Origin: Pedococcus bigeumensis
Lineage (GTDB): Bacteria; Actinomycetota; Actinomycetes; Actinomycetales; Dermatophilaceae
Direction: 5' to 3'
Assembly: GCF_006438965.1 (NCBI RefSeq)
Contig: NZ_RCZM01000003.1
Span: 434,001 to 498,000, forward strand
DNA: 64,000 bases
Shown: positions 17,829-26,687 of the stretch, in pieces
Layout: each line of letters begins with the position of its first letter
Numbering within the stretch: position 1 is the stretch's first letter
The notes under the pieces: model-generated
Told to the model about the DNA's origin: nothing
Seen by the model: only the letters and a program-made list of their open reading frames with translations
The model's database searches: none
Made by a program: the position numbers and the translations under genes

Positions 17829-18611
17829 CTAGCGGTAGCGGCGGGCCAGCTCCACGGCACGGTGCGGGTAGTCCGCGCCGAACAGCACACCGTGCACCAT
17901 CAGCGGATGCAGTTGGTGCAGCGCCACCCGCTGCGGCCACTGCGCATCGAGGCGGTGCTGGCCGAGGTAGCCGCCGATGACGAAGTCCCAATGAGGGCAA
18001 CCGAACAGCGCCAGCATCGCCAGGTCGGTCTCCCGGTGGCCGCCGTGTGCGGCCGGGTCGATCAGCACTCCCCCGCGGGGCGTCCAGGCGATGTTGCCGG
18101 ACCAGAGGTCGCCGTGGATGCGGGCCGGTGGTGCACCGTCGTCGAACTCCCCGTTGCGCAGCCGGTGGGCTATCCGCTCGAACAGGGCAATATCGGATCG
18201 GTGGTAGATACCACTATCGACCCCCATCGACAGCATCGGCAGCAGCCGCTGCTCGGCGTAGAACTCCCCCCAGGTCTCGCTGGCCCGCAGCGGAAGGGGC
18301 AACAGCTGGGTGGCCGGTCCGAGGAAGCCGTCACCATCCCAGCCCGCCGGCGGGCTGCCGTATGCCGGCGCGCCGGCATCGTGGGTCCGCGCCAGCGCGG
18401 CGCCGAACGCCTCGGCCATCGCCGGGTCCGGGTTGGCGAAGGACAGCTTCTCCAGGTCCAGGTAGTCGGTCGCGACGTCCAGCACGGTGACCACCTCAGC
18501 CCCACCAGGGGCGTCAGCCAGCCAAGCCAGTCCGGCCGCCTCCCAGCGGAAGTAGCCATCCGGCGCGGACCGGCTGCCCTTGCGGAAGACCGCGGAGGGC
18601 TGCTCGCTCAC
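17829..18611 (-). CDS. Fructosamine kinase family protein
   Basis: 260 aa from GTG 18611 (VSEQPSAVFRKGS). Kinase signatures: a Gly-poor N-terminal lobe with AVFRKGSRSAPDGYFRWEAAGL, the catalytic loop RIHGDLWSGNIAW and the metal site GVLIDPAAHGGHRETDLAML, characteristic of the fructosamine-3-kinase/ketosamine-kinase group. These phosphorylate glycated amines so that they decay, a protein or metabolite repair function. Divergent from the secreted nuclease. Confidence 0.9.
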   Translation of the reverse strand: MSEQPSAVFRKGSRSAPDGYFRWEAAGLAWLADAPGGAEVVTVLDVATDYLDLEKLSFANPDPAMAEAFGAALARTHDAGAPAYGSPPAGWDGDGFLGPATQLLPLPLRASETWGEFYAEQRLLPMLSMGVDSGIYHRSDIALFERIAHRLRNGEFDDGAPPARIHGDLWSGNIAWTPRGGVLIDPAAHGGHRETDLAMLALFGCPHWDFVIGGYLGQHRLDAQWPQRVALHQLHPLMVHGVLFGADYPHRAVELARRYR

Positions 18612-18771
18612 CGGAGGACCCCGGGCTGGGGCCGCGCGCCTGCCATCCCGACATCTAACCGCGAGACGGCGCCGAGCCGCCCACGCGGCATACCGGAAAT
18701 TTGCCAAGCCCAGCCTCAGCACAGACCTGGCGTTCGCCCGTTGTATGCCGGGCGGCTGGCACGGTGCCTGC

Positions 18772-19941
18772 ATGCAGCTCACGATCCGGGTCCGTCCGCG
18801 CCTGGCGGCTCTCGCCGTCCTCCTGCTCGTCGCCTTCATCGCGGTCACCGCCCGGACAGCGCTGGCGGCGACACCGCTCACGGTGGCGCAGGCGATCGCG
18901 ACCCAGAACGGCACCAGCCAGACCGTGACGGGCTACGTCGTCGGCGAACCGGTAGCGACGACCACGGTGAACCGGTCGAACTTCACCGGTGACCTCGCGA
19001 TCGCGCTCGCGGACTCGGCCAGTGAGACCGGTACGACGAAGATGCTCTACGTCCAGCTCACGACCGAGTGGCGTGCGGCCGGGGGGCTGAAGACGAACCC
19101 GTCCAGGCTCGCGACCAAGATCACCGTGACCGGCACGCTGACGGCCTACTTCTCGCACGCCGGCCAGAAGTCGCCGACGGCCATCACGAGCGGCACGCCC
19201 GACCCCGACCCGACGACGACCACGCCGCCGCCCACCTCGACGACGACCTCGCCCACCGACGCCTACTACGCCAACGCGCTGGGCAAGTCCGGTGCGGCGC
19301 TGCGCAGCTCGCTGCACTCGATCATCAAGACCCAGACCGTGCTGACCTACGACCAGGTCTGGGACGCGCTCAAGGACACCGACCAGGACCCGAACAACGC
19401 GAACAACGTCATCGAGATCTACTCGGGTCGGTCGATTGCCAAGTCCGACAACGGCGGCGGCGTGGACCAGTGGAACCGCGAGCACGTCTGGGCCAAGAGC
19501 CACGGCGACTTCGGCACGGCCAACGGACCGGGGACCGACGTGCACCACCTGCGTCCCGAGGACGTGACGGTGAACTCCGACCGCGGCAACCTCGACTTCG
19601 ACAACGGGGGCGCCGCGGTCAACCAGTGCTCGGACTGCTGGCGGGACGGCGACTCGTTCGAGCCGCGCGACGCGGTCAAGGGTGACGTGGCCCGGATGAT
19701 CCTCTACATGGCGATCCGCTACGAGGGCGACGACGGCTGGCCCAACCTCGAGCCCAACAACTCGGTCGCCAACGGCACCGCTCCCTACATCGGCAAGCTC
19801 ACGGTCCTCAAGGCATGGAGCGCGGGCGACCCGCCGGACGCGTTCGAGAAGCGCCGCAACCAGGTCATCTATGACACCTGGCAGCACAACCGGAACCCGT
19901 TCGTCGACCACCCGGAGTGGATCTCCTCCATCTGGCCCTGA
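18772..19941 (+). CDS. Secreted endonuclease I-family nuclease
   Basis: 389 aa. Signal peptide of about 30 residues (RPRLAALAVLLLVAFIAVTA, then ARTALAA). Residues about 35-140 form an OB-fold-type domain (GYVVGEPV, KITVTGTLTAYFSHAG), then a Thr/Pro/Asp linker near 145-165, then the endonuclease I domain with NREHVWAKSHGDFG and TDVHHLRPEDVTVNSDRGNLDFD, which carry the beta-beta-alpha metal His and Asn. Likely a extracellular DNase/RNase for nutrient or phosphate scavenging. Single gene. Confidence 0.92.
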   Translation: MQLTIRVRPRLAALAVLLLVAFIAVTARTALAATPLTVAQAIATQNGTSQTVTGYVVGEPVATTTVNRSNFTGDLAIALADSASETGTTKMLYVQLTTEWRAAGGLKTNPSRLATKITVTGTLTAYFSHAGQKSPTAITSGTPDPDPTTTTPPPTSTTTSPTDAYYANALGKSGAALRSSLHSIIKTQTVLTYDQVWDALKDTDQDPNNANNVIEIYSGRSIAKSDNGGGVDQWNREHVWAKSHGDFGTANGPGTDVHHLRPEDVTVNSDRGNLDFDNGGAAVNQCSDCWRDGDSFEPRDAVKGDVARMILYMAIRYEGDDGWPNLEPNNSVANGTAPYIGKLTVLKAWSAGDPPDAFEKRRNQVIYDTWQHNRNPFVDHPEWISSIWP

Positions 19942-19996
19942 GGCCTTGCGCTGCAGGTACGGTGAGCGTGAACACACTCACCGCCTAGGAGCACCC

Positions 19997-20860
19997 ATGG
20001 CCGAACTGGCCTCCGTCCCGGAGCTCGCTCCCGAACCACCGCAGAGCATCCCGGACGCCCCAGAGTCGTCGGTCACGTCGGTCTCCGCGCAGATCACTGA
20101 GCACGACGCGCGGGAGGCCGAGATGCTGCACGACAACGCCGGCGACCGCCCCCTCGCTGCAGCCCAGCGACTGATGGAAGAGCTCGCCGGCTCCCTCGAA
20201 GGACTCGATGACCTGGCCCCCTACCTCGACCGACTGGTCGCGGCGGTGAACGCCAACATCGACGGCTGCGACGCGGTGGGCGTGACCGTGGTCATGGACG
20301 ACCGACCGCGCACCGCGGCCTACACCACGGCCGGGACGCTCGAGATCGACGCGGTGCAGTACTCCGTCGGTGACGGCCCTTGCCTGGACGCCTTCCGCAA
20401 CGGGCGCGAGAACCTCGTCGACTTCGCAGGTGGCGAGGAGCGCTGGCCGGCCTTCATGGAGGGGTGCGACGTCGGCGACGTGCAGTCCCTGCTCGCGCTG
20501 CCACTGGAGTCGGGCGGCCGCCGGTTCGGCGCCCTCAACCTCTACGGCTACGCGCGGCACGCCTTCGACCACACCGACCTGGTGCTCGTGCGGATGGCTG
20601 CTGCCCGCGCGGCCGACGCCCTCGCTGCCGCGGTGCAGGTCGCCGGTGCCCGCGAGGTGGCCGCCCAGATGGAGCAGGCGATGGCCAGCCGTGCGGTCAT
20701 CGAACAGGCCAAGGGAGTGCTGATGGGCCGCCACTCGATCAGCGAGATCGTGGCCTTCGAGCTGCTCCGAAGGCAGTCCCAGGAGCAGAACCTCAAGCTG
20801 CGGGTGTTGGCCGCCCAGCTGGTTGCGGAAGCGCGATCCTCGCGTTCCGAGGCGCTGTGA
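19997..20860 (+). CDS. GAF and ANTAR domain protein
   Basis: 287 aa with TAGGAG before the ATG. Polar N-terminus (1-50), GAF sensor domain (about 60-215, with VGDGPCLDAFRNG and LLALPLESGGRRFGALNLYG) and a C-terminal ANTAR RNA-binding domain (SRAVIEQAKGVLMGR...LLRRQSQ). ANTAR proteins bind paired hairpins in nascent RNA and prevent termination. A T-rich intrinsic terminator lies 20 bp downstream, and could be either its own terminator or a target controlling the gene at 20978. The GAF ligand is unknown. Confidence 0.93.
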   Translation: MAELASVPELAPEPPQSIPDAPESSVTSVSAQITEHDAREAEMLHDNAGDRPLAAAQRLMEELAGSLEGLDDLAPYLDRLVAAVNANIDGCDAVGVTVVMDDRPRTAAYTTAGTLEIDAVQYSVGDGPCLDAFRNGRENLVDFAGGEERWPAFMEGCDVGDVQSLLALPLESGGRRFGALNLYGYARHAFDHTDLVLVRMAAARAADALAAAVQVAGAREVAAQMEQAMASRAVIEQAKGVLMGRHSISEIVAFELLRRQSQEQNLKLRVLAAQLVAEARSSRSEAL

Positions 20861-20880
20861 GCTAGTCTCTGCATTACCTG

Positions 20881-20924
20881 AAGCAACCGGGTCTGGCCAC
20901 ACGGTCACCCTCGGTTGCTTTTTT
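20881..20924 (+). terminator. Intrinsic terminator with T-tract
   Basis: AAGCAACCG (20881-20889) pairs with CGGTTGCTT (20912-20920), with an inner GGT/ACC and TGGCCA-containing loop, followed by six T residues. It is one of the few hairpins in the window with a true T-tract. Confidence 0.85.
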
Positions 20925-20977
20925 GTTTGACCGGGGACTGCGCATCCACGGGCGAAGTCTGCCCCAGGAGGTTCGAG

Positions 20978-21676
20978 ATGAACGGTGCTTCCCGCATCTG
21001 CCGCAACGGTCTCACCGACTGCTGCACCCCCCGGACGTCGACCAGGCTCGGGGTGCGCTGTGGCCACGGGCCGAGTCGCCACACCGGCCTCGGTTCCCCG
21101 GGTGCCCTGGGTGCCCTCGGTGCCCTCGGACGAGCCGCCACCGGCTCCCCCGGGCACGCCCTGCCGTCGACGGCGGACCCGTCCACGTTGCTTGTCTACG
21201 TCATGGACATCTACGACCCCGCGTCGTGGGCCTACCTGCCGTCGGTGAGCGCGGTGCTCAGCGCCGCCTGCTCGCTCGTCGACGTGGAGGTCGTGCAGTC
21301 CGGACGGTATGCCGCGAGCTCGCCTGCCGCCTGCCTCATCGCCCTGCTCGCTGCGGGTGAGCTGCCCGTCTCGACCGTCCTGGGCGCGGTCCAGCACGAG
21401 TACTTCGTGGGTGGCCGGCCGCTGGACGCGCCGGGTGTCCTCGGGTCGATCTCGGCCAGGCTGGGCCTCGACGGACCCGCGATCGAGCTGTTCGCCGCCA
21501 GCGAACGCGCCCGTGAGCTGGCGTCGGAGGACTTCGAGCTCGCCCAGGACTTCGACCTGGGCGGCGGTCCCCTGCTGCTCGCCAGCAGTGGCGAGCAGAT
21601 CTTCGAGTTCGACGGACCGGGCGCGACGAGCGACCGGCTCGTGGACCAGTTCAGGACGGTCCTCACGAGGCCATAG
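20978..21676 (+). CDS. DsbA-fold protein without active-site cysteines
   Basis: 232 aa from ATG 20978 with a good AGGAGG at 20966-20971. Residues 1-65 are unusual: Cys-containing (RICRNGLTDCC) then Gly/Ala/Leu-Gly repeats. From about residue 70 the sequence follows the DsbA/2-hydroxychromene isomerase fold: a first strand LLVYVMDIYDPASWAYLP, helices (AVQHEYFVGG, LGLDGPAIE) and the closing GGGPLLLASSGEQIFEFDGPG. The position of the CxxC is occupied by PASW, so it is not a classical oxidoreductase. The N-terminal part could be a separate leader, with the real start near 21188. It follows the terminator at 20881. Confidence 0.6.
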   Translation: MNGASRICRNGLTDCCTPRTSTRLGVRCGHGPSRHTGLGSPGALGALGALGRAATGSPGHALPSTADPSTLLVYVMDIYDPASWAYLPSVSAVLSAACSLVDVEVVQSGRYAASSPAACLIALLAAGELPVSTVLGAVQHEYFVGGRPLDAPGVLGSISARLGLDGPAIELFAASERARELASEDFELAQDFDLGGGPLLLASSGEQIFEFDGPGATSDRLVDQFRTVLTRP

Positions 21677-21679
21677 GGT
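21674..21679 (+). promoter_or_regulatory. Leaderless -10 box (TAGGGT) overlapping upstream stop
   Basis: TAGGGT begins at the stop codon of the previous gene and is followed by 6 nt and the ATG at 21686. Confidence 0.55.
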
Positions 21680-21685
21680 CTGTCC

Positions 21686-22762
21686 ATGGCCAGACCGCAT
21701 GCCGCCGCAATCGTCGAGGACGCCTGGCACCGCCGGGTCGACTCGGTCCTGCGCAGCCGCGGCTGGCAGACCCGGATCGTGGCCCACACCGGCTACGGCT
21801 CGGAGGAGTTCGCGCGGGTGCTCGGCAGGGTGCTGCTGACCCGCCGCCCCGAGCCGGGCGAGCGTGCCGACGCCGGTGCCTCGACCGCCGAACTGCGGTC
21901 CGCCGAGGACGAGCGGCGCGGCTGGCGCGCGTTCCTCACGGCGCCGACGATGAACGTCCCTGTGACGATCACCGTGGGTGACAAGACGGTGCACACGCGG
22001 ACTGATCGCAGCGGCTACATCGACACCAAGGTCAAGGGTCACAAGCTCGGTCCCGGCTGGCACGAGGCCCGGATCACCTCGGTCGACTCCGAGGACGTGG
22101 TCGCGGCAGTCATGATGGTGGGCGCCGACCAGACCTTCGGGCTGATCAGCGACATCGACGACACCGTCATCTCGACCTCGCTGCCCCGCCCGATGATCGC
22201 GGCCTGGAACACCTTCGTGAAGAGCGAGAACGCCCGCCACGTCGTGCCCGGCATGGCGACGATGTACCGCGAGCTGCTCGAGCAGCACCCGAACGCCCCC
22301 ATGGTCTACGTCTCCACCGGCGCGTGGAACACCGCGCCCACCTTGACCCGCTTCCTGCGCCGGCACGGCTACCCGCCGGGTCCACTGCTGCTCACCGACT
22401 GGGGCCCGACCAACACCGGCTGGTTCCGGTCAGGGCAGGAGCACAAGCAGGCCTGCCTGCACCGGCTGGCCAACGAGTTCCCCAACATCCGCTGGGTCCT
22501 TGTCGGCGACGACGGCCAGCACGACCCCAAGATCTACGGTGACTTCTCCCAGCAGCGCCCCGACACCGTCGCGGCCATCGCCATCCGCGAGCTGACGCCG
22601 AGCGAGCAGGTGCTGTCGCACGGCATACCCGTGTCGTTGGAGGAGTTCGCTCCCGCACGCGGCCGCCACGAGAAGGACGTGCCCATATGCCGCGCGGGCG
22701 ACGGCTACGGCCTGGTGCGCCTGCTGCGCGTGGCTCTGGGCGAGGAACAGCCCGCCTCCTGA
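21686..22762 (+). CDS. App1-type (DUF2183) phosphatase domain protein
   Basis: 358 aa. An N-terminal beta-sandwich-like region (about 75-135, VPVTITVGDKTVHTRTDRSG) precedes a HAD-type domain with the DxDxT signature in LISDIDDTVIST (residues about 154-165), VYVSTGAWNT as motif II and LVGDDGQHDPKIY as motif IV. Relatives include yeast App1, a Mg-dependent phosphatidate phosphatase. In bacteria the substrate is unknown, lipid phosphate being a fair guess. No membrane segment. Probably leaderless. Confidence 0.9.
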   Translation: MARPHAAAIVEDAWHRRVDSVLRSRGWQTRIVAHTGYGSEEFARVLGRVLLTRRPEPGERADAGASTAELRSAEDERRGWRAFLTAPTMNVPVTITVGDKTVHTRTDRSGYIDTKVKGHKLGPGWHEARITSVDSEDVVAAVMMVGADQTFGLISDIDDTVISTSLPRPMIAAWNTFVKSENARHVVPGMATMYRELLEQHPNAPMVYVSTGAWNTAPTLTRFLRRHGYPPGPLLLTDWGPTNTGWFRSGQEHKQACLHRLANEFPNIRWVLVGDDGQHDPKIYGDFSQQRPDTVAAIAIRELTPSEQVLSHGIPVSLEEFAPARGRHEKDVPICRAGDGYGLVRLLRVALGEEQPAS

Positions 22763-22774
22763 TTTCGCGACGGG

Positions 22775-24220
22775 TCAGCGAGCGGTGACGTCGAGGTGTG
22801 GCGAGTCCGCGCAGGGTGCCTTCTCGCGCGCGGACAGACCGAACGCGGTGAGCGCGGCACCTCCCGCGAGGAGTCCGGCGCAGATCACCATGGCGACCCG
22901 GTAGGCAGGCGCGAGGGCGTCCGCCGAGGCGTAGTCGGCGCCGCCCAGGCCCACCAGCGGGGGCAATGCGGCGACGGCGAGCAGCCCGGCCGTCCGAGCG
23001 ACGGCGTTGTTGACGCCGCTGGCCGTGCCCGCGAGCTCATCGGGCGCGGCAGCGAGGACGGTGCCGGTCAGGGGAGCGACGGTCATCGACAGTCCGAGAC
23101 CCACCAGCGAGATGCCGGGGAGGACGTGGACGACGAACGAAGGGTCGCGTGGAGCCATCGCGAGGAGGACGAAACCCGTTGCCGCGACAAGGGTCCCGCC
23201 GATCATGAAGGATCGCGCGGTCGACTTCGCGGCCAGCGTGCCGAACCGGCGGGCGAGCAGCAGCATGATGATGCTCAGGGGCAGTGTCGCGGCGCCGGCC
23301 TCGAGTGCCGACCAGGCCGCCACGGTCTGCAGGAAGAGCACGAGGAACAGCAGCGCGGCCGACAAACCTGCGTAGACGAGCAGCGTGACCAGGTTGATCG
23401 TCGTGAACACGCGGTTGGCGAAGAGCGATGGCGGGACCATCGGCGCCGTGGCGTGGACTTCGGCCCAGGCGAAGGCGGCCAGGGCGAGCACCCCGATCAC
23501 ACCGATCGCCACGGCGCGCAGGCTCACGCCGTCGGAAAGGGCGGTCAGCCCGTAGGTCAGGGCGGCCAGGCCGACGACCGCGAGTGCGATGCCGGTGAGG
23601 TCGATGTGCTTGCTGGCCAACGGGTTCCGTGACTCGGGGACGAACTTCAGGGCGAGCGCGACCACCACGACGGCGAGCGGCACGTTGAGCCAGAAGGCCC
23701 ATCTCCAGTCGTGCTCGACGAGCCAACCGCCGACGACAGGACCGGACGCCGAGGCAACGCCCAGCAGGCCGGTCCACGCGCCGATCGCGGCCATCCGGTC
23801 GTCGTGGTGGAACGACGCCTGCAGGATCGCGAGGCTTCCCGGCACGAGGAGGGCGGCACACAGTCCCTGAACCGCTCGGGCGGCGATGAGCACCTCGACG
23901 GTGGGGGACAGGGCGCAGAGGGCCGAGGCCACGCCGAAGCCGGCCACGCCCACGGCATACATCGCGCGTCGGCCGAACCGGTCGCCCAGCGAGCCGCCGA
24001 GCAGGATCAAGGCGGCCAGGGTGAGGGCGTAGGCGTTGACCACCCACTGGAGCCCGGCGAGGTCGGCGTCGAGATCGCGGCCGATCGTCGGGAGGGCGAC
24101 GTTGACGATCGTGCTGTCGAGCAGCGCGATCCCGCTGCCGAGAACCGTGGTGGCGAGCGCGAGTCGCCCGCTGTGCGATTTCAGCCGCAACAGCTCGTGG
24201 GGCGCGGCAGTCGTCGTCAT
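22775..24220 (-). CDS. MFS drug exporter, DHA2 (EmrB/QacA) type
   Basis: 481 aa from ATG 24220, with about 14 predicted membrane helices, the DHA2 number. Motif D1 LLDSTIVNVALPTIGRDL in helix 1, motif A GGSLGDRFGRR between helices 2 and 3, and motif C-like GPVVGGWL in helix 5. This family exports cationic drugs and antiseptics by proton antiport. No regulator gene lies beside it; it is convergent with the phosphatase gene and divergent from the glycosylase gene, so its control is unclear. Confidence 0.92.
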   Translation of the reverse strand: MTTTAAPHELLRLKSHSGRLALATTVLGSGIALLDSTIVNVALPTIGRDLDADLAGLQWVVNAYALTLAALILLGGSLGDRFGRRAMYAVGVAGFGVASALCALSPTVEVLIAARAVQGLCAALLVPGSLAILQASFHHDDRMAAIGAWTGLLGVASASGPVVGGWLVEHDWRWAFWLNVPLAVVVVALALKFVPESRNPLASKHIDLTGIALAVVGLAALTYGLTALSDGVSLRAVAIGVIGVLALAAFAWAEVHATAPMVPPSLFANRVFTTINLVTLLVYAGLSAALLFLVLFLQTVAAWSALEAGAATLPLSIIMLLLARRFGTLAAKSTARSFMIGGTLVAATGFVLLAMAPRDPSFVVHVLPGISLVGLGLSMTVAPLTGTVLAAAPDELAGTASGVNNAVARTAGLLAVAALPPLVGLGGADYASADALAPAYRVAMVICAGLLAGGAALTAFGLSAREKAPCADSPHLDVTAR

Positions 24221-24307
24221 GGCCCTATGGTCGCACCGCCGCGCAAGGGGACCTGGGTGCACGAGTTCGCCCGTGGCTGTGCACCGACTTCTGACAAACT
24301 TGGCGCA

Positions 24308-25168
24308 ATGCCGGAGCTTCCCGAGGTCCAGGCGCTCGTCGACTTCCTCGCCGAGCGGACCGTCGGGCTGGCCGTGACCGGGGTCGAGCTCGGGTCGTTC
24401 TCGGTGCTCAAGACCTTCGACCCGCCGCCACAAGCGCTGACCGGTGCGCCCGTCGACGCCGTGTCGCGGCACGGCAAGTTCATCGACATCGACTGCGACG
24501 GCGTGCACCTGATCTTCCACCTCGCGCGCGCGGGCTGGCTGCGCTGGTCCGACGCGATGCCCAACACGGTGCTGCGTCCCGGCAAGTCGCCGATCGCGCT
24601 GCGGACCCGGTTCTCGGACGCGTCCGGCTTCGACCTCACCGAGGCGGGCACCAAGAAGCGCCTCGCGGCCTACCTCGTGCGTGACCCGCAGGAGGTCCCC
24701 GGCATCGCGAGCCTCGGACCGGACCCGATGGCCGACGAGTTCACCCGGGAGGCCTTCGGCGCGCTGCTCGCGGGGCGGCGCTCACAGATCAAGGGGCTGC
24801 TGCGCGACCAGGGCTTCATCGCCGGGATCGGGAACGCCTACTCCGACGAGATCCTGCACGTCGCCAAGATGTCGCCGTTCGCGATGGCTTCCAGTCTCGA
24901 CGACGGGGCCACCGACCGGTTGTATGCCGCGTTGCGCGACACGTTGTCGGCTGCGGTCGCGACGGCGTCGGGCAAGCCGGCCAAGGAGCTCAAGGACGCC
25001 AAGCGCGCCGGGATGCGGGTGCACGGCCGCACCGGCGAGCTCTGTCCGGTCTGTGGCGACGTGGTGCGCGAGGTGTCGTTCGCCGACTCGTCGCTGCAGT
25101 ACTGCGCGACCTGCCAGACCGGGGGCAAGCCGTTGGCCGACCGACGGATGTCCCGCCTGCTCAAGTAG
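24308..25168 (+). CDS. Formamidopyrimidine-DNA glycosylase/endonuclease VIII family protein
   Basis: 286 aa. N-terminal PELPEVQ, whose Pro is the catalytic nucleophile after Met removal; SRHGKF with the conserved Lys; a helix-two-turn-helix with IAGIGNAYSDEIL; and a C-terminal zinc finger CPVC...CATC followed by QTGG. It removes oxidised bases and nicks DNA. Motif spacing is closer to the actinobacterial Fpg/Nei-like group than to classical MutM. The last 8 bp overlap the convergent kinase gene. Confidence 0.93.
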   Translation: MPELPEVQALVDFLAERTVGLAVTGVELGSFSVLKTFDPPPQALTGAPVDAVSRHGKFIDIDCDGVHLIFHLARAGWLRWSDAMPNTVLRPGKSPIALRTRFSDASGFDLTEAGTKKRLAAYLVRDPQEVPGIASLGPDPMADEFTREAFGALLAGRRSQIKGLLRDQGFIAGIGNAYSDEILHVAKMSPFAMASSLDDGATDRLYAALRDTLSAAVATASGKPAKELKDAKRAGMRVHGRTGELCPVCGDVVREVSFADSSLQYCATCQTGGKPLADRRMSRLLK

Positions 25169-26108
25169 CGGGCAGCAGCACTGTGGCCGCGTCGAGGAAC
25201 GACTCGGCAGTCTCGTCGTCGTTGAACCACCGCAGGTACAGCCCGGTGGTCACCCGCTCGACGAACGCCCACTGCCGCACCCGGTCCGGGTTGGTGTCGG
25301 TGAGCTCCGCCGCGTGCCGGCACAGGTCCTCGTGGCCCTCGCGGGCCGACGTGTGGTTACGGCTGGCCAGGATCTCCCGGCTGAAGTCGCGCACCGTGAC
25401 GCCGACGTCGTACTCGGGTTCGCAGCGGAAACCGTCCGGGTCGACCAGCTTGTAGCGCGGGATCCCCGCCGCCTGCAACGCATTGCCTGGGTGGGGGTCG
25501 CCATGGCAGAGCACGTCGCGGGACGGGTCGCGGCTCGCGGAGAGGTGACGGGCGAGCTCGTGAGCGCGGTCGAGCGCGGCGCCCCACCGCGCCTCGTCGT
25601 CGTCCTGACGGAACCGTCGCACGATCCCGGCCAGCTGCGCCGCCTGGTCCTCGCCGACTGCCACCTCCGGCGCCAACGAGAGGGGCAGCTCCCAGGCGAG
25701 CCGCAGGGTGGCCGCAAGGTGGTCGACCTGGTGCGCCGCAGCCATCCTCGTGGAGGCGAGGCTGGGGCCGAGCCGCTCGAGCAGCACGGCGCCGCGGCCG
25801 GCGTCGGAGGCCAGCACCGCGGCATACCCCCGTCCGTGGGCCGCCTCGAGGGTGGCGACCTGCGCCGTGAAGACGGGACCCGCTCGGTCGATCTTGAGGA
25901 CAGCCGGTGAGCCGTCGGCGTCGACGGCCACGACCGGGACCCCCAGACCCTCGCCGTACACCTCGCCGAGGGTGAGCGACCACCGGTCCACGAGGTCGGT
26001 GAGCAGCTCCGGCAGGCCGTCGAGGACAGGTGCGAGCGCAGGGTGGTCACCCACCTGCGCGCGGGCGGTGGCCACCACCCGCGCGATCGCAGCGTCGCCG
26101 GTCGTCAT
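25161..26108 (-). CDS. Aminoglycoside/hydroxyurea kinase family phosphotransferase
   Basis: 315 aa from ATG 26108; CACAGT 6 nt upstream suggests a leaderless start. The fold is the APH(6)/hydroxyurea-kinase group: AVLKIDRAG supplies the ATP-binding Lys, DVLCHGDPHPGNAL the catalytic loop and KLVDPDGFRCEPEYDVG the metal-binding Asp. Members phosphorylate streptomycin or hydroxyurea, but many chromosomal ones have no known drug substrate, so resistance should not be assumed. A 49-bp repeat shared with 29950-29998 begins 17 bp upstream. Confidence 0.88.
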   Translation of the reverse strand: MTTGDAAIARVVATARAQVGDHPALAPVLDGLPELLTDLVDRWSLTLGEVYGEGLGVPVVAVDADGSPAVLKIDRAGPVFTAQVATLEAAHGRGYAAVLASDAGRGAVLLERLGPSLASTRMAAAHQVDHLAATLRLAWELPLSLAPEVAVGEDQAAQLAGIVRRFRQDDDEARWGAALDRAHELARHLSASRDPSRDVLCHGDPHPGNALQAAGIPRYKLVDPDGFRCEPEYDVGVTVRDFSREILASRNHTSAREGHEDLCRHAAELTDTNPDRVRQWAFVERVTTGLYLRWFNDDETAESFLDAATVLLPAT

Positions 26109-26124
26109 GGCGACACTGTGCCTG

Positions 26125-26173
26125 CTCGGCGAGACGATGCCCACCGGATTTCCGCGCGGTCGGGCGAGGGGTG
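26125..26173. repeat. 49-bp dispersed repeat, copy 1
   Basis: Identical at 47 of 49 positions to 29950-29998 in the same orientation. It lies upstream of a reverse-strand gene, as copy 2 does. Internal CCGCGCGG and ACCG/CGGT dyads could form a hairpin. No ORF of its own. Confidence 0.8.
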
Positions 26174-26180
26174 GGTCCCC

Positions 26181-26567
26181 TCAGGCGTGCGGGGGCGGGG
26201 CGTGGGACACGTTGACCGTGGGGATGCCGTCACCGGATCGTGCGATCACGGCCAGGGACGGTTCCCGCCCGGGGTTCGACTCCCGGTGCACGGTGAACGC
26301 CGGGACCCGGACGTAGTCACCCGCGACGGCGTCGACCCAGCCCTCGACACCTTCGCACTCGAGCCGGAGCACCCCGCTGAGGACGTAGAGCATGGAGACG
26401 TTCGAGTCGTGGTGGTGCCAGCCGGAGACTGCGGCGGGCTCGGTCACCACCTGGCCGGCCCACAGCCCGGGAGCCTCGAACGCGCGCAGTCGCACCATCC
26501 CCGAGGTCGGGTCGGACTCCAGCAGCTCGGCCTCACGGACGACGCGTACGGGCTCGGGGTGCTCCAT
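26181..26567 (-). CDS. Cupin-domain protein
   Basis: 128 aa. Cupin motif 1 in GWHHHDSNVSMLYVLSGVLRLE (His-His-His and Glu-like ligands, near residues 50-72) and motif 2 in GDYVRVPAFTVHRESNP. A small single-domain cupin, likely metal-binding; it could be a sensor or a small-molecule-modifying enzyme. Leaderless TACCGT box upstream. Divergent from the second DGPF gene. Confidence 0.87.
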   Translation of the reverse strand: MEHPEPVRVVREAELLESDPTSGMVRLRAFEAPGLWAGQVVTEPAAVSGWHHHDSNVSMLYVLSGVLRLECEGVEGWVDAVAGDYVRVPAFTVHRESNPGREPSLAVIARSGDGIPTVNVSHAPPPHA

Positions 26568-26573
26568 CGGGCC

Positions 26574-26579
26574 ACGGTA
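26574..26579 (-). promoter_or_regulatory. Leaderless -10 box (TACCGT)
   Basis: Reverse-strand TACCGT, 6 nt, then the ATG of the cupin gene at 26567. Confidence 0.55.
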
Positions 26580-26614
26580 TCCCCGGAGACGGGCAGAAAC
26601 TCTCGTGGAGTTGA

Positions 26615-26641
26615 TGTCGAAGAACTGGTTCGCTGTTCGAC
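26615..26641 (+). promoter_or_regulatory. ECF42-type promoter, module 2
   Basis: TGTCGA (26615-26620), 17-bp spacer, CGAC (26638-26641), 46 nt before the DGPF gene. Same layout and nearly the same distance as the first module at 6902. Confidence 0.78.
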
Positions 26642-26687
26642 GTATGCGTGACAGAGCAGTGACACCCACATCGGAAGGACCAGTGAC

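Noticed and set aside
25161-26108. Reading the APH-type kinase as an acquired antibiotic-resistance gene
   Set aside because: Codon use matches its neighbours, the GTATGCCG octamer occurs inside it, and no mobile genes are adjacent, so a chromosomal kinase of unknown substrate is more likely.
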